Origin: Mesotoga prima MesG1.Ag.4.2
GTDB lineage: Bacteria > Thermotogota > Thermotogae > Petrotogales > Kosmotogaceae
Direction of reading: 5' to 3'
Assembly (NCBI RefSeq): GCF_000147715.2
Contig: NC_017934.1
Span: 2,542,001 to 2,606,000, forward strand
DNA length: 64,000 bases
Below are positions 18,550-26,539 of this stretch, piece by piece (position 1 is the stretch's first letter; the number at the start of each line of letters is the position of its first letter). The translations under genes were made by a program, and so were the position numbers. A model generated the notes under the pieces. The model searched no databases and was not told the origin of the DNA. It was given only the letters and a program-made list of their open reading frames with translations.

Positions 18550-19467
18550 TCAGGAGATTTTTCCAAACTTTCTGAGTGTATCTTTCAATACTGCCACTTC
18601 GTCTTCTTCGATTTCCATTAATGGTGGCCTTACACGTGCGACATCAAGTCCGGAGTGTAATGCAAAGGCCTTCTTCACCGCCGGCAATGGATTTACTAAA
18701 CGCCTGTTCCTTCCAAAGAATGCGCTGAACAGCGAATACAACTCTTTGAAACTGCCAGTTGCTTTCGTGGCGTCGCCTGAAAGGAATTCCTCGATCAGAT
18801 TTCTCATCATATCGCCGATAACGTGGGATCCTCCGCTTATCACACCAATTCCTCCCTGGCTCATGACAGAGAGAACCATCAGATCATCGCCGGAATAGAC
18901 AACTATCTTTCCCTCGGTTGCTTTCAAGAAGGCAGAGGTTTGCAGAGGATTTATTCCCGCTTCATCCTTGACCGCCACGATATTCTCAAATTCGGTGAGT
19001 TTTGCAAGGGTAGAAGGATCAATGTTAGAAGCAGTGAAAAGCGGGATATTATAGACCATTATGGGAAGATCCGTGTTCTTGCATATCTGAGAGAAGTGAT
19101 AATAAATTCCTTCCTGTGTAGGGTGACAGTAATAAGGCACAACAACCATAGCTGCATCATAACCGAGTCTCGCCGCTTCTTTTGTCAACTCAATTGTTTC
19201 GTGAGTGTTAGCAGTGCCCGTACCGGCTATAAGCGGCACCCTTTCTCCGACCTCTTGTTTGACCTCTGCGAAGAGTCTAACTTTCTCTTCAAAACTCATC
19301 GAATAGAATTCCCCATTTGTTCCGGCTATCACCAGAGAATCGCAATAGTTCTTACTGATCAAGTAACTGGCAATTCTTCTTGTCATTGGATAGTCAATGG
19401 AATAGTCAGCTGCAAATGCTGTGCTCATTGGTATGAGGATCCTTCCAAACTTGCCAACAACGTCCAT
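18550..19467 (-). CDS. DapA-family aldolase/lyase (dihydrodipicolinate synthase/NAL superfamily)
   Basis: 305 residues from an ATG at 19467 with AGGAGG 8 nt upstream. It has the family's (beta/alpha)8 features: 'AGTNGEFYSMSFEEKVRLF' (the GTxGE phosphate or carboxylate-binding loop), 'AMVVVPYYCHP', 'IMVYNIP' with the catalytic Tyr, and 'NIVAVKDEAG' with the Schiff-base Lys. Members cleave or form 2-keto acids, including N-acetylneuraminate, 2-keto-3-deoxy sugar acids and 4-hydroxy-2-oxoglutarate. The loop sequence does not match classic DapA (GTTGES), and it sits first in a TRAP operon, so a catabolic 2-keto-acid aldolase for the imported substrate is more likely than lysine synthesis. Exact substrate unknown. 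Confidence 0.88.
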   Translation of the reverse strand: MDVVGKFGRILIPMSTAFAADYSIDYPMTRRIASYLISKNYCDSLVIAGTNGEFYSMSFEEKVRLFAEVKQEVGERVPLIAGTGTANTHETIELTKEAARLGYDAAMVVVPYYCHPTQEGIYYHFSQICKNTDLPIMVYNIPLFTASNIDPSTLAKLTEFENIVAVKDEAGINPLQTSAFLKATEGKIVVYSGDDLMVLSVMSQGGIGVISGGSHVIGDMMRNLIEEFLSGDATKATGSFKELYSLFSAFFGRNRRLVNPLPAVKKAFALHSGLDVARVRPPLMEIEEDEVAVLKDTLRKFGKIS

Positions 19468-19484
19468 AAATACGCCTCCTAATA

Positions 19485-19499
19485 TTTCATTTAATGAAA
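19485..19499. promoter_or_regulatory. Palindromic operator candidate 1 (aldolase-TRAP-IclR cluster)
   Basis: TTTCATTTAATGAAA is a perfect 7+1+7 palindrome 18 bp upstream of the aldolase start, next to its ribosome binding site. IclR-family operators are often AT-rich palindromes of this size with TTTC/GAAA ends. Confidence 0.6.
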
Positions 19500-19504
19500 C
19501 GTGA

Positions 19505-19519
19505 TTTCTTTCAATGAAA
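19505..19519. promoter_or_regulatory. Palindromic operator candidate 2
   Basis: TTTCTTTCAATGAAA is an imperfect copy of the palindrome at 19485, with centres 20 bp apart, close to two helical turns. On the minus strand it lies just downstream of a possible -10 (TAAAAT), so binding here would block transcription of the cluster. Confidence 0.55.
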
Positions 19520-19974
19520 TTTTATTCCCTTGTGGGTCATTTTTCTAAACTCGTTGAGGTCTATTCTGGACTGACTAGAATCGCAGGCGATCGATTAATC
19601 CCAACATTTATCGAATTCCTCCGCAAAGGCAGTCTTTTGTGATTCTATTTTCGTCCGAATAGAGCTTTTTCAGCTTATCACGCTAATCACAGGAACTTTA
19701 TTTAAAGAAACGGGAATCGAAACACTGTTATTTTTCTCAGTGTCAGAAGTTGATTGAGCGAAATCTCTTTGCTCTAAATGAAGGACCTGCGTTTATTGGA
19801 AATTGATCGAAGTGATGGTTACGGATCTTACGAGAGTGAACAGGAAGTTTTCTTAATGAGAGTGAAAGTGAAGGAGAAATACGCTTCAAGGGTTGTCTCT
19901 TCAGGAAGAAGATCTTTCTTCGAGTTCGATGAATATTGGGGATCTCAACTTCTTTCAAATGATTTTGGAATCCG
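19520..19974. other. Upstream region of the aldolase-TRAP cluster, no gene
   Basis: It holds the presumed cluster promoter (minus-strand TAAAAT near 19525) and a weaker operator-like sequence near 19697-19710 (TTTATTTAAAGAAA). The open frames at 19740-20128 on the plus strand are shadows of the decayed gene to the right and match nothing I recognise. Confidence 0.45.
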
Positions 19975-20479
19975 TCATGAAGACTGCGAGAGAAATTTAT
20001 ATGGCAGAGATCGAGCTGCGTCTTTATCCAGCAGCCAGACTAATCTACCTTCCTCGGGAGAAATCTTTGAGACCGGCAGTTCGGAATCTTTGTCAAGAAA
20101 GACCTTCTTGACGATATCGGCCTTCTAGACTCCCGTGCCCAAAACGATGACATTCCTGGACTGATTCAGTGCTCGAAGACCGAGAGTAATCCTTTTTGAA
20201 GGCCTCTCGTCATAAGTTCCTTCAGTGGGAAGAACAAGGGAACGGACATCGCTAATTTCCTTCGACCCGGGAAAAAAACCCAGTGTGCCCATTCTCTCCA
20301 AACCCTAGTATGACAAGATCGAAACTTACGTCACACCCTCTGAAGTAATTTATCGGCTCGTTTCTATATTCGGAGACAGCCTCTTATTGAGAGAGTTCAC
20401 CTCTGATCCTGTGGATGTTTTCGTTGGGAATACAGATCTTTCTAAGCAAGAGTTCATTTGCTGCCGACATTCCCGAAAA
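19975..20479 (-). pseudogene. Remnant of 6-phosphogluconolactonase
   Basis: On the minus strand, with frame changes, I read 'SAANELLLRKICIPNENIHR', 'IRGELSQ', 'EYRNEPINYFRGCDVSFDLV', 'ILGFGENGHTGFF', then 'KRITLGLRALNQSRNVIVLG', and finally 'EEGRLVWLLDKDAARSLPYK' to a TGA at 19975-19977. This is the C-terminal two thirds of a Pgl/DevB-type lactonase (oxidative pentose phosphate pathway). The 'FDLVxLGxGENGHTxFF' block is diagnostic. The N-terminal ~100 residues are missing, and the break lies exactly where the transposase remnant begins. Confidence 0.75.
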
Positions 20480-21125
20480 TTATAACGAGGGTGATTTCAC
20501 CCCCAGCTTGACATAGATATCCTTCTGCTTTTTAGTGGCTTCTCCGATCAAGCGGCCATGTTCGGGAGACTCAAACCTTTCAATGGTGTCAAGTTCGTCA
20601 AGGAGATCTTGCAATGTCCAGTTCTCGAAGAGACCGGTGTCCTGCATCTTCTTCTTTATGTAGGAAAGATAAATCAAGGCGACAAACTCGACAAACAGCT
20701 TTCCATTCAGTGATAGTTCAGATGAAACCTGCATTCTACGGAAATTCAACCGGTCTTTTAGGTTCCCAAACCCCTTTTCCAGTATGTCTTTACTGCGATA
20801 GAGAGATAAGGCCTCGAAGGGATCGTTGACTTCATTGGAGAGCAGTGCGAAATAGCCATAGTTTCTTGCCGCTTCACGCATCGCCTCTTCATTCGGTGTG
20901 ATTTTCCTGGATTTACTGGAAACAGTAAAGTATTTGTCGTAGTCCTTCATGCGGTATTCTTCACGTGTGTTGTTTACCAGATCATTGTATAGTCTGCTCA
21001 GATAATCGTTCATCTCTGCCTGATCTTTGGCGGCCTTCTCGCCATTGTAGAAAAGATGAAGATATGCCCGTCTATTCGAGCTGAAAAGGAGATCACCAGA
21101 TTCTTCAATCCGTGCTAAAACAACT
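20480..21125 (-). pseudogene. 3' remnant of an IS1634/IS4-type transposase
   Basis: An open frame of 177 residues from 21013 to 20480 continues upstream without an ATG to about 21125, where stops appear. It has the C-terminal features of IS1634-like DDE transposases: 'NYGYFALLSNEVNDPFEALS', 'YRSKDILEKGFGNLKDRLNF' and 'SLNGKLFVEFVALIYLSYIK'. The N-terminal half, with the first catalytic Asp residues, is absent. Its 3' end abuts the truncated lactonase gene, so an insertion followed by deletion is the simplest history. Confidence 0.8.
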
Positions 21126-21285
21126 CAAAATGATCAATTAGAAATAACCTTGACAAAAAGCCCCAAAAAAGGATTCAACCTCGTCCCCCATATTGAATAT
21201 TGTTTTCAATTGCTTTGAGGAGCCTTATCACGAATGAGGAATAAGAACGTTAAACCATTTCACATTCCTTCCACTTACAGGTTCT

Positions 21286-21291
21286 TATAAT
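21286..21291 (+). promoter_or_regulatory. Putative -10 element
   Basis: TATAAT lies 30 bp upstream of the start codon at 21321. No good -35 box is seen at 16-18 bp. Confidence 0.4.
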
Positions 21292-21320
21292 AGTCTTAGT
21301 CTCAAATGGAGGTGACAGAA

Positions 21321-22043
21321 ATGAAGAAGATAGCAGTTCTCTCGATCCTAATGCTGATTTTAGGAGTAGTGGCCACAGCTTCTCCCGGTTTTAGAAATGA
21401 TATGGATGGGGAGATTTTGGAACTACGTCTGCAAATCCAGATTGCAAATGCAATAAATGCAGCCAACCTCTCTCCTGAACAGCTGGGTCAAGTGTACGAT
21501 CTCGCAAAATCCACCCGCGACGAACTCGAAGCTCTAAAGGAAAGAGTCACAAATACTCTTGAAGAAACTCTGGAAAAAGCAATCTCAGGCGAAGAAGCGA
21601 CTTTTCCAGAAATTGATTCAACCAGGACAAGAATGCAGTCGATAGTCGAGAATTATCTGAGCGGTCTGAAATCAGTTATCACGGTCGAACAGGCCGAGAA
21701 TCTTGCTGAATACTTCAGAGAAAGGCCATTAGCCAATCGTTCTGAAGTGCATGAGAAAAATGCACCCATTATAGGGAGAATCGAAGAAAGACTTCCGGAG
21801 ATTGAGGAACAGATGAGACAGCAGTTCAGAAATCTCCCTCCCGAAGCTCAGGAACGCCTCAAGAATCTCGATGTTGACGAAAGAACGAGAGTCATGAAAG
21901 AGAAGATGACCGACAGGCTCAATGCCAGCAGACCAGGTATAGTTGAGAGACCCGTGCAAAACAAATTCACTACTCAAAGACTCGCAATGGTACTTCTGTC
22001 TGACGAAGCGCTAGAAGTAATGGAGAAGATGCTCGGCCAGTAA
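21321..22043 (+). CDS. Secreted helical protein of unknown function
   Basis: 240 residues. The ATG at 21321 is preceded by GGAGGTG at 6 nt. A signal peptide (MKKIAVLSILMLILGVVATA) leads into a highly charged, almost wholly helical protein with coiled-coil propensity. The stretch 'LSPEQLGQVYDLAKSTRDEL' and the later 'EAQERLKNLD' and 'LSDEALEVMEKML' segments resemble the arrangement of Spy/CpxP-like periplasmic proteins, in which helices carrying LTxxQ-like motifs line a chaperone cradle. This is only a pattern similarity. It stands alone between an IS remnant and a terminator. Confidence 0.75.
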   Translation: MKKIAVLSILMLILGVVATASPGFRNDMDGEILELRLQIQIANAINAANLSPEQLGQVYDLAKSTRDELEALKERVTNTLEETLEKAISGEEATFPEIDSTRTRMQSIVENYLSGLKSVITVEQAENLAEYFRERPLANRSEVHEKNAPIIGRIEERLPEIEEQMRQQFRNLPPEAQERLKNLDVDERTRVMKEKMTDRLNASRPGIVERPVQNKFTTQRLAMVLLSDEALEVMEKMLGQ

Positions 22044-22069
22044 TAACTTTAACGAAGAAAGCTTTTCCG

Positions 22070-22104
22070 GCCGGGGACTGCGAATGTCTCCGGCTGTTCA
22101 TTTT
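22070..22104 (+). terminator. Terminator of the helical secreted protein
   Basis: A 9-bp stem (gccggggac 22070-22078 with gtctccggc 22086-22094, one G-T pair) with a 7-nt loop is followed by a T-rich tract, 27 bp after the stop codon. Confidence 0.6.
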
Positions 22105-22264
22105 GATAACCCTGGTGTTGAAGATAGCATTACTTTTAATCTTGACTACTTAGGGATTCCGATTTCTCGGAAAGAATTAATGCATCTGTATTTAGAAAAA
22201 TCGCGTATTCAAGAGAATCTTCATTTCTTCATAGAACCAGCAAGACAAACGGCATATGAAGCAA

Positions 22265-23257
22265 CTAAGTTTCTCTTATTACCAAAGATACGTTCAGTAC
22301 CTCTCTTTTCACTGACTTTCTTACTCCTCTGATCCTTTGATCCAACAACTTCACAGCCTCGAATCCTTCCATATCTTTGTCTATTCTGATGGATGTTAGT
22401 TTTGGAGAGAAAATAGAGGAAAAGATAATGTCATCGTATCCAATTACAGATATCTTTCTAAGCAACGACTCATCTATGCTCCTTAGAGCATTGATAGCTG
22501 CAAAGGCTCTAGTGTCATTGAAACAGAAGATACCATCGAAAGGAATTGACTCTGAAAAGATAGATCTCACTATCTTGAAAGTATTATCGTAATCCGTAAC
22601 ACGATCATTTATTACTTCATAGTACACTTTCTTATCCTCGGCAATCTTTACAAAACCCTTTTCCCTCTCACTGGAAGCAGAACCGGAATCTCTGGAATTG
22701 ATCATCAGAAGACGAGTTGCTCCACGAGATACCAAATACTCTCCAGCAAGCTCACCGCCATGGTAGTCGTCTGTAAAAACTTCATCTACATCAAGTTCTT
22801 TGTAATCTCTACCGATTACTACAACCGGGAATTGACGCTTGACTAGATCTTTAGCATAAGAGATCTCGGGATTGCTTGGGACAATTATTATCCCTCCAAC
22901 TCGATGCTCAAGAAGCATGTTTACTGCACTCCTAGCCTCTGCAGATCTCAATTTAGTGTTGATCAAAATCATTCTATAGTTGTACTTCGATATACCTTTC
23001 TCAATTCCCTGTAGTATCTCAGAAAAGAACGGATCGTACTCAGCCTCGAAGATAACTCCAATTGTCGTGCTTACATTATTTCGCATAAGCGTAGCTGTAG
23101 CGTTTCTTACATAGCCTAACTCCTCAATCTTCTTAAGCACTCTCCTTCTAGTCTCTTGCGAAACATCTGGATGCTTGTTGATTACCCTCGAAACTGTGGA
23201 AGTTGAAAGATTAAGGTCTTCAGCAATCATTTTAATGGTAGCGTAGTTCTTCTTCAA
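22265..23257 (-). CDS. LacI-family transcriptional regulator
   Basis: 330 residues from a TTG at 23257 (GAGGTG 5 nt upstream). The N-terminal HTH 'TIKMIAEDLNLSTSTVSRVI' and hinge 'NKHPDVSQETRRRVLKKIEE' are canonical. The rest is a periplasmic-binding-protein-like sugar sensor ('TIGVIFEAEYDPFFSEILQG', 'GGIIIVPSNPE', 'FPVVVIGRDYKELDVDEVFT', 'FDGIFCFNDTRAFAAINAL', 'SVIGYDD'). It is divergent from the sugar ABC/GH127 operon and is probably its repressor, with an arabinose-type sugar as inducer. Confidence 0.95.
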   Translation of the reverse strand: MKKNYATIKMIAEDLNLSTSTVSRVINKHPDVSQETRRRVLKKIEELGYVRNATATLMRNNVSTTIGVIFEAEYDPFFSEILQGIEKGISKYNYRMILINTKLRSAEARSAVNMLLEHRVGGIIIVPSNPEISYAKDLVKRQFPVVVIGRDYKELDVDEVFTDDYHGGELAGEYLVSRGATRLLMINSRDSGSASSEREKGFVKIAEDKKVYYEVINDRVTDYDNTFKIVRSIFSESIPFDGIFCFNDTRAFAAINALRSIDESLLRKISVIGYDDIIFSSIFSPKLTSIRIDKDMEGFEAVKLLDQRIRGVRKSVKREVLNVSLVIRET

Positions 23258-23394
23258 AGCATCACCTCATTACTGGACCAAGTAATATTATTCTATCAGA
23301 GTTTTTCGGTGTGGAAAGATCGCGCTAAAGCAAGAAACAGTGTAGTTATCGAGATAGACGGCGTCTCACTCGATGAGATTAGTTATGGCTGGTT

Positions 23395-23422
23395 TTGATT
23401 GAAACGAAAACTATGATAGAAT
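23395..23422 (+). promoter_or_regulatory. Promoter of the sugar ABC-GH127 operon
   Basis: TTGATT (23395-23400) and TAGAAT (23417-23422) are separated by 16 bp, about 85 nt before the start of the binding-protein gene. Confidence 0.6.
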
Positions 23423-23442
23423 CAGGGTGGTAACGCACCCGG

Positions 23443-23450
23443 GAACGTTC
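23443..23450. promoter_or_regulatory. Possible LacI operator core
   Basis: GAACGTTC is an 8-bp palindrome with a central CG, as usual in LacI-family operators, about 20 bp downstream of the -10 box. The flanks are only weakly symmetrical. Confidence 0.4.
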
Positions 23451-23508
23451 TCAAGTGATGGAATTTCGGACAGGACTACAACTGATAATCCAAGAAGGAG
23501 GTTTCATT

Positions 23509-24756
23509 ATGTCAAGAAGACTGTTGGTATTGATCCTGGTGGTGACTCTTGCTTTTTCTGGCATCCTAATGGCAAAAACGACACTCGTCATGTGGGACCA
23601 GCTCGCAGCAACGGAAGACATAGTCAAGATGTTCAACGAAAAAATGAAGGCAGAAGGAAAGGATATCGAAGTGAAGCTTGAGCTGATACCTTACGACCAA
23701 ATGGTTCCGAAGTTCATGGCGGCCCTCTCCGCTGGAATTGCTCCTGACCTCTACGGAATGGATCTTGTTCAGTTTCCTTTCTTTATTTCAATCGGCGCGT
23801 TCACTGATATTACGGAATGGGCCAAAGAACTACCTTTCTTTGATGAATTAACGAAAGGAATGCTAGAAATTGGCATGAAGGATGATAGGATATACGGATT
23901 GCCTTACCAGATTGACCTATCAACAATGCTTTGGAATAAGGGCCTTTTTGAAGAGGCAGGTTTGGATCCTGAACAGCCACCTCAAACGTGGTACGAACTT
24001 GTCGAAATGGGGCAGAAACTAACCGTTGACAAAGATGGAGACGGAATCATTGATCAGTGGGGATTCAACCTTGCAGGTGGCGGAGCTGGCGCTTATATGT
24101 TCTGGTTCATGCCCTTTGTCTGGGGTAACGGCGGAAGAATGTTTGATGATGAAGGAAACGTAGCGCTAGATTCTTATGAGACAGTTCAAGCTCTACAGTT
24201 CTGGGCGGATCTTGTTCATAAGCACAAGATTGCTCCTGTTTCATCTGTCCAGTATGGTTCTGGCGACAGGTACAATGCGTTCGTTTCAGGGAAACTCGCT
24301 ATGTTCCTCGGCGGCAACTTCAACATAACGTCTCTGCTACAAGATGCACCTGATATGGAATTTGGAGTAGCTATGATCCCTAAGAACAGAGGGGAATTCG
24401 CTTCTTTCGGTGGTGGAAGCCTTCTCGGAATAACCTCACAAAGCAAAAATGTTGAAGCGGCGAAAGAATTCATGGAATTTGCGTTCTCTGAAGAAGCCCA
24501 GGTCGGTGCCTTCGCTCCAAGTCTACAGCTAGTGGCGAGACCTAGCCTTTATGATAACGAATACTACAAGGACATCCCCCAGATGATGCGTTTCGCAGAT
24601 ATACTTGGCATAGCGCAAACTCCATACACTGTTAAGTACAATGAAATCTATGATCCAGTTGGTTATTACTTTGAGAGCGTCTTTCTAGGTCAGATGGATG
24701 CAGAAACAGCAGTAAGAGAATGCACAAAGGAAATAGAGAAGATACTTGCAGAATAA
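23509..24756 (+). CDS. Extracellular sugar-binding protein of an ABC importer (family 1)
   Basis: 415 residues. The ATG at 23509 has AAGGAGG 7 nt upstream. A signal peptide (MSRRLLVLILVVTLAFSGILMA) is followed by a family-1 solute-binding protein: 'LVMWDQLAATEDIVKMFNEK', 'APDLYGMDLVQFPFFISIGA', 'YGLPYQIDLSTMLWNKGLFE', 'GKLAMFLGGNFNI' and 'AAKEFMEFAFSEEAQ'. The signal peptide has no lipobox Cys. It delivers oligosaccharides to the two permeases downstream. The neighbouring GH127 enzyme suggests arabinofuranose-containing glycans. Confidence 0.94.
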   Translation: MSRRLLVLILVVTLAFSGILMAKTTLVMWDQLAATEDIVKMFNEKMKAEGKDIEVKLELIPYDQMVPKFMAALSAGIAPDLYGMDLVQFPFFISIGAFTDITEWAKELPFFDELTKGMLEIGMKDDRIYGLPYQIDLSTMLWNKGLFEEAGLDPEQPPQTWYELVEMGQKLTVDKDGDGIIDQWGFNLAGGGAGAYMFWFMPFVWGNGGRMFDDEGNVALDSYETVQALQFWADLVHKHKIAPVSSVQYGSGDRYNAFVSGKLAMFLGGNFNITSLLQDAPDMEFGVAMIPKNRGEFASFGGGSLLGITSQSKNVEAAKEFMEFAFSEEAQVGAFAPSLQLVARPSLYDNEYYKDIPQMMRFADILGIAQTPYTVKYNEIYDPVGYYFESVFLGQMDAETAVRECTKEIEKILAE

Positions 24757-24770
24757 ATATTTCTTCCCTC

Positions 24771-24803
24771 ATCGGGATGGCATTTTACCATCCCGATTTT
24801 TTT
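24771..24803 (+). terminator. Intra-operon terminator/attenuator hairpin
   Basis: A perfect 10-bp stem (24771-24780 with 24788-24797) and 7-nt loop are followed by seven Ts, between the binding-protein gene and the first permease. Partial termination here would give more binding protein than permease, a common arrangement in ABC importer operons. Confidence 0.85.
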
Positions 24804-24817
24804 AGGAGGAACCGCCA

Positions 24818-25693
24818 ATGAAACAGAAGACAAGGAAGGGATTATTTGGGTTCATATTCCTTCTTCCAGTTATTGTGATGATTAGCATATTTTTCATCTA
24901 TCCCTTGATTAAGGTAGTGTTGATGTCATTCCAAGAATGGAAGATAATGGGGGGATCGAGTTTTGTAGGTTTGTCAAACTACAAGAAGGCACTCGTAGAT
25001 GATGAGTTCTGGAAAACCCTTTGGAACACCGTAATCTACGCAATAATAGTTACCCCAATGATTTTTGTTCCTGCAGTTTTGCTGGCCAACGCTTTGAAAA
25101 AGACTTCACGTTCCACAAAAATTTTCAGAACGATTTTTTTCATACCATATGCGATTTCCTTTGTTGCTGCTAGTTATATTTGGCAATGGATTTACAACGA
25201 TTCCTATGGAATACTGAATTACATTTTAATATCTCTTAACTTGATAGGCCAACCAATAAACTGGCTTGGGCAGACATGGTTGTCAAGAGTTATGGTTTCC
25301 ATAATGGTTGCATGGAAGACTCTTGGATTCACTATGATAATTGTCATTGCAGGGTTGCAGGGTATTTCCCCCCAGATTTATGAAGCAGCCTCGATCGATG
25401 GGGCGGAGAAATCACAAGTCTTTAGGTACATAACGCTTCCTCTTCTTCGTCCTACACTGGTACTGGCTTTGATTCTTTCACTGGCTGGTTCCTTCAAAGC
25501 CTTCGATCACTTCTACATAATGACTAAGGGAGGCCCACTAAAAACTACAGAGACTATTGTAATGTACATAAACAAAATCGGATTCGAATTTTACGACATT
25601 GGATTTGGCTCGGCGGTGTCGGTAATATTCTTGGGAATCCTGCTTCTCATTAGTTATTTGCAGTTGAAGGCGGGAGGATTCCAGAATGAGTAA
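24818..25693 (+). CDS. Sugar ABC transporter permease (MalF type)
   Basis: 291 residues and six membrane segments. The ATG at 24818 follows AGGAGGA. The cytoplasmic EAA loop 'YEAASIDGAEKSQVFRYITL' followed by PLLRP is intact, and this loop docks the ATPase. 'VGLSNYKKALVDDEFWKTLW' is typical of MalF-type subunits. It overlaps the next permease gene by 8 bp. Confidence 0.95.
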   Translation: MKQKTRKGLFGFIFLLPVIVMISIFFIYPLIKVVLMSFQEWKIMGGSSFVGLSNYKKALVDDEFWKTLWNTVIYAIIVTPMIFVPAVLLANALKKTSRSTKIFRTIFFIPYAISFVAASYIWQWIYNDSYGILNYILISLNLIGQPINWLGQTWLSRVMVSIMVAWKTLGFTMIIVIAGLQGISPQIYEAASIDGAEKSQVFRYITLPLLRPTLVLALILSLAGSFKAFDHFYIMTKGGPLKTTETIVMYINKIGFEFYDIGFGSAVSVIFLGILLLISYLQLKAGGFQNE

Positions 25694-26507
25694 GAAACTC
25701 TTCATTACGTTAATCATAATCTCGATAATTTTCGTAATACCGATCTACTGGGCTGCGATAACTTCCTTTAAACCCTCGAGTGAAGTTTTGTCATATCCGC
25801 CCAGTTTAGTACCGAAACAACCAACCTTAGCCCAGTTTACGAAGCTCTTCACGGCCGGGGATTCCATATTCACAAGATATGTATTAAATACTTTCATCCT
25901 TTGTGGATTAAGTATAGGGATGGTTCTGATACTTAGTATAATGGGAGGTTATTCCTTAAGCAAGCTCGCTTTCAAAGGTAGCAATATCATCTTTGTGATA
26001 ATCCTGTCTATAATGATGGTCCCATATCAGTCTCTTCTGATTCCCTTGTATGATCTGATGAATGCGATGGGACTTCTAGATTCGTTGTTTGGTGTTTCGC
26101 TTATTTACACAACTTATTCCATGCCTTTCTGCATTTTTATGATGAAGAATTACTTCTCTTCATTGCCAAATACTCTTAGGGAAAGCGCCCTTATAGACGG
26201 GGCTTCAGAAATGCGAATACTCTTCAAGGTACATCTACCGCTTGCGCTCCCTGCAATTGCAACTGTAATAGTCTATGTATTCTTGATGACCTGGAACGAT
26301 TTTATACTCGCTCTAAACTTCACCAGCTCAAATGACGTTAGAAACATACAGGTTGGAATTACCTTATTCGCTACAACTAGATTTACGCGCGATTGGGGAC
26401 TTATAAACGCTGGCGCAACATTCAGCATCATACCCAGTATTCTTGTGTTCCTTCTCCTGCAGAAATACTATGTAGAAGGCATGACAGCAGGAACTAACAA
26501 AGAATAG
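25686..26507 (+). CDS. Sugar ABC transporter permease (MalG type)
   Basis: 273 residues and six membrane segments. The ATG at 25686 lies inside the end of the preceding gene with GGGAGGA upstream. The EAA loop reads 'RESALIDGASEMRILFKVHL' then PLALP. 'YWAAITSFKPSSEV' near the N-terminus and 'FLMTWNDFILAL' are family features. No ATPase gene follows, so the pair must use a shared MsmK/MsmX-type ATPase encoded elsewhere (inference). Confidence 0.95.
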   Translation: MSKKLFITLIIISIIFVIPIYWAAITSFKPSSEVLSYPPSLVPKQPTLAQFTKLFTAGDSIFTRYVLNTFILCGLSIGMVLILSIMGGYSLSKLAFKGSNIIFVIILSIMMVPYQSLLIPLYDLMNAMGLLDSLFGVSLIYTTYSMPFCIFMMKNYFSSLPNTLRESALIDGASEMRILFKVHLPLALPAIATVIVYVFLMTWNDFILALNFTSSNDVRNIQVGITLFATTRFTRDWGLINAGATFSIIPSILVFLLLQKYYVEGMTAGTNKE

Positions 26508-26539
26508 AAAAGCTTTATGAATACAAAGGAAGTGAAACA

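Noticed and set aside
19778-20128. 116-residue plus-strand ORF
   Set aside because: It lies partly antisense to the lactonase remnant and shows no recognisable motif.
22177-22222. 'ttaatgcatctgtattta' as a further IS-end copy
   Set aside because: Only the first ten bases match the 24-bp IS-end repeat; the rest diverges, so chance is likely.
22084-22332. 82-residue plus-strand frame after the helical secreted protein
   Set aside because: It starts inside a terminator hairpin and runs into the 3' end of the LacI gene, with no ribosome binding site.
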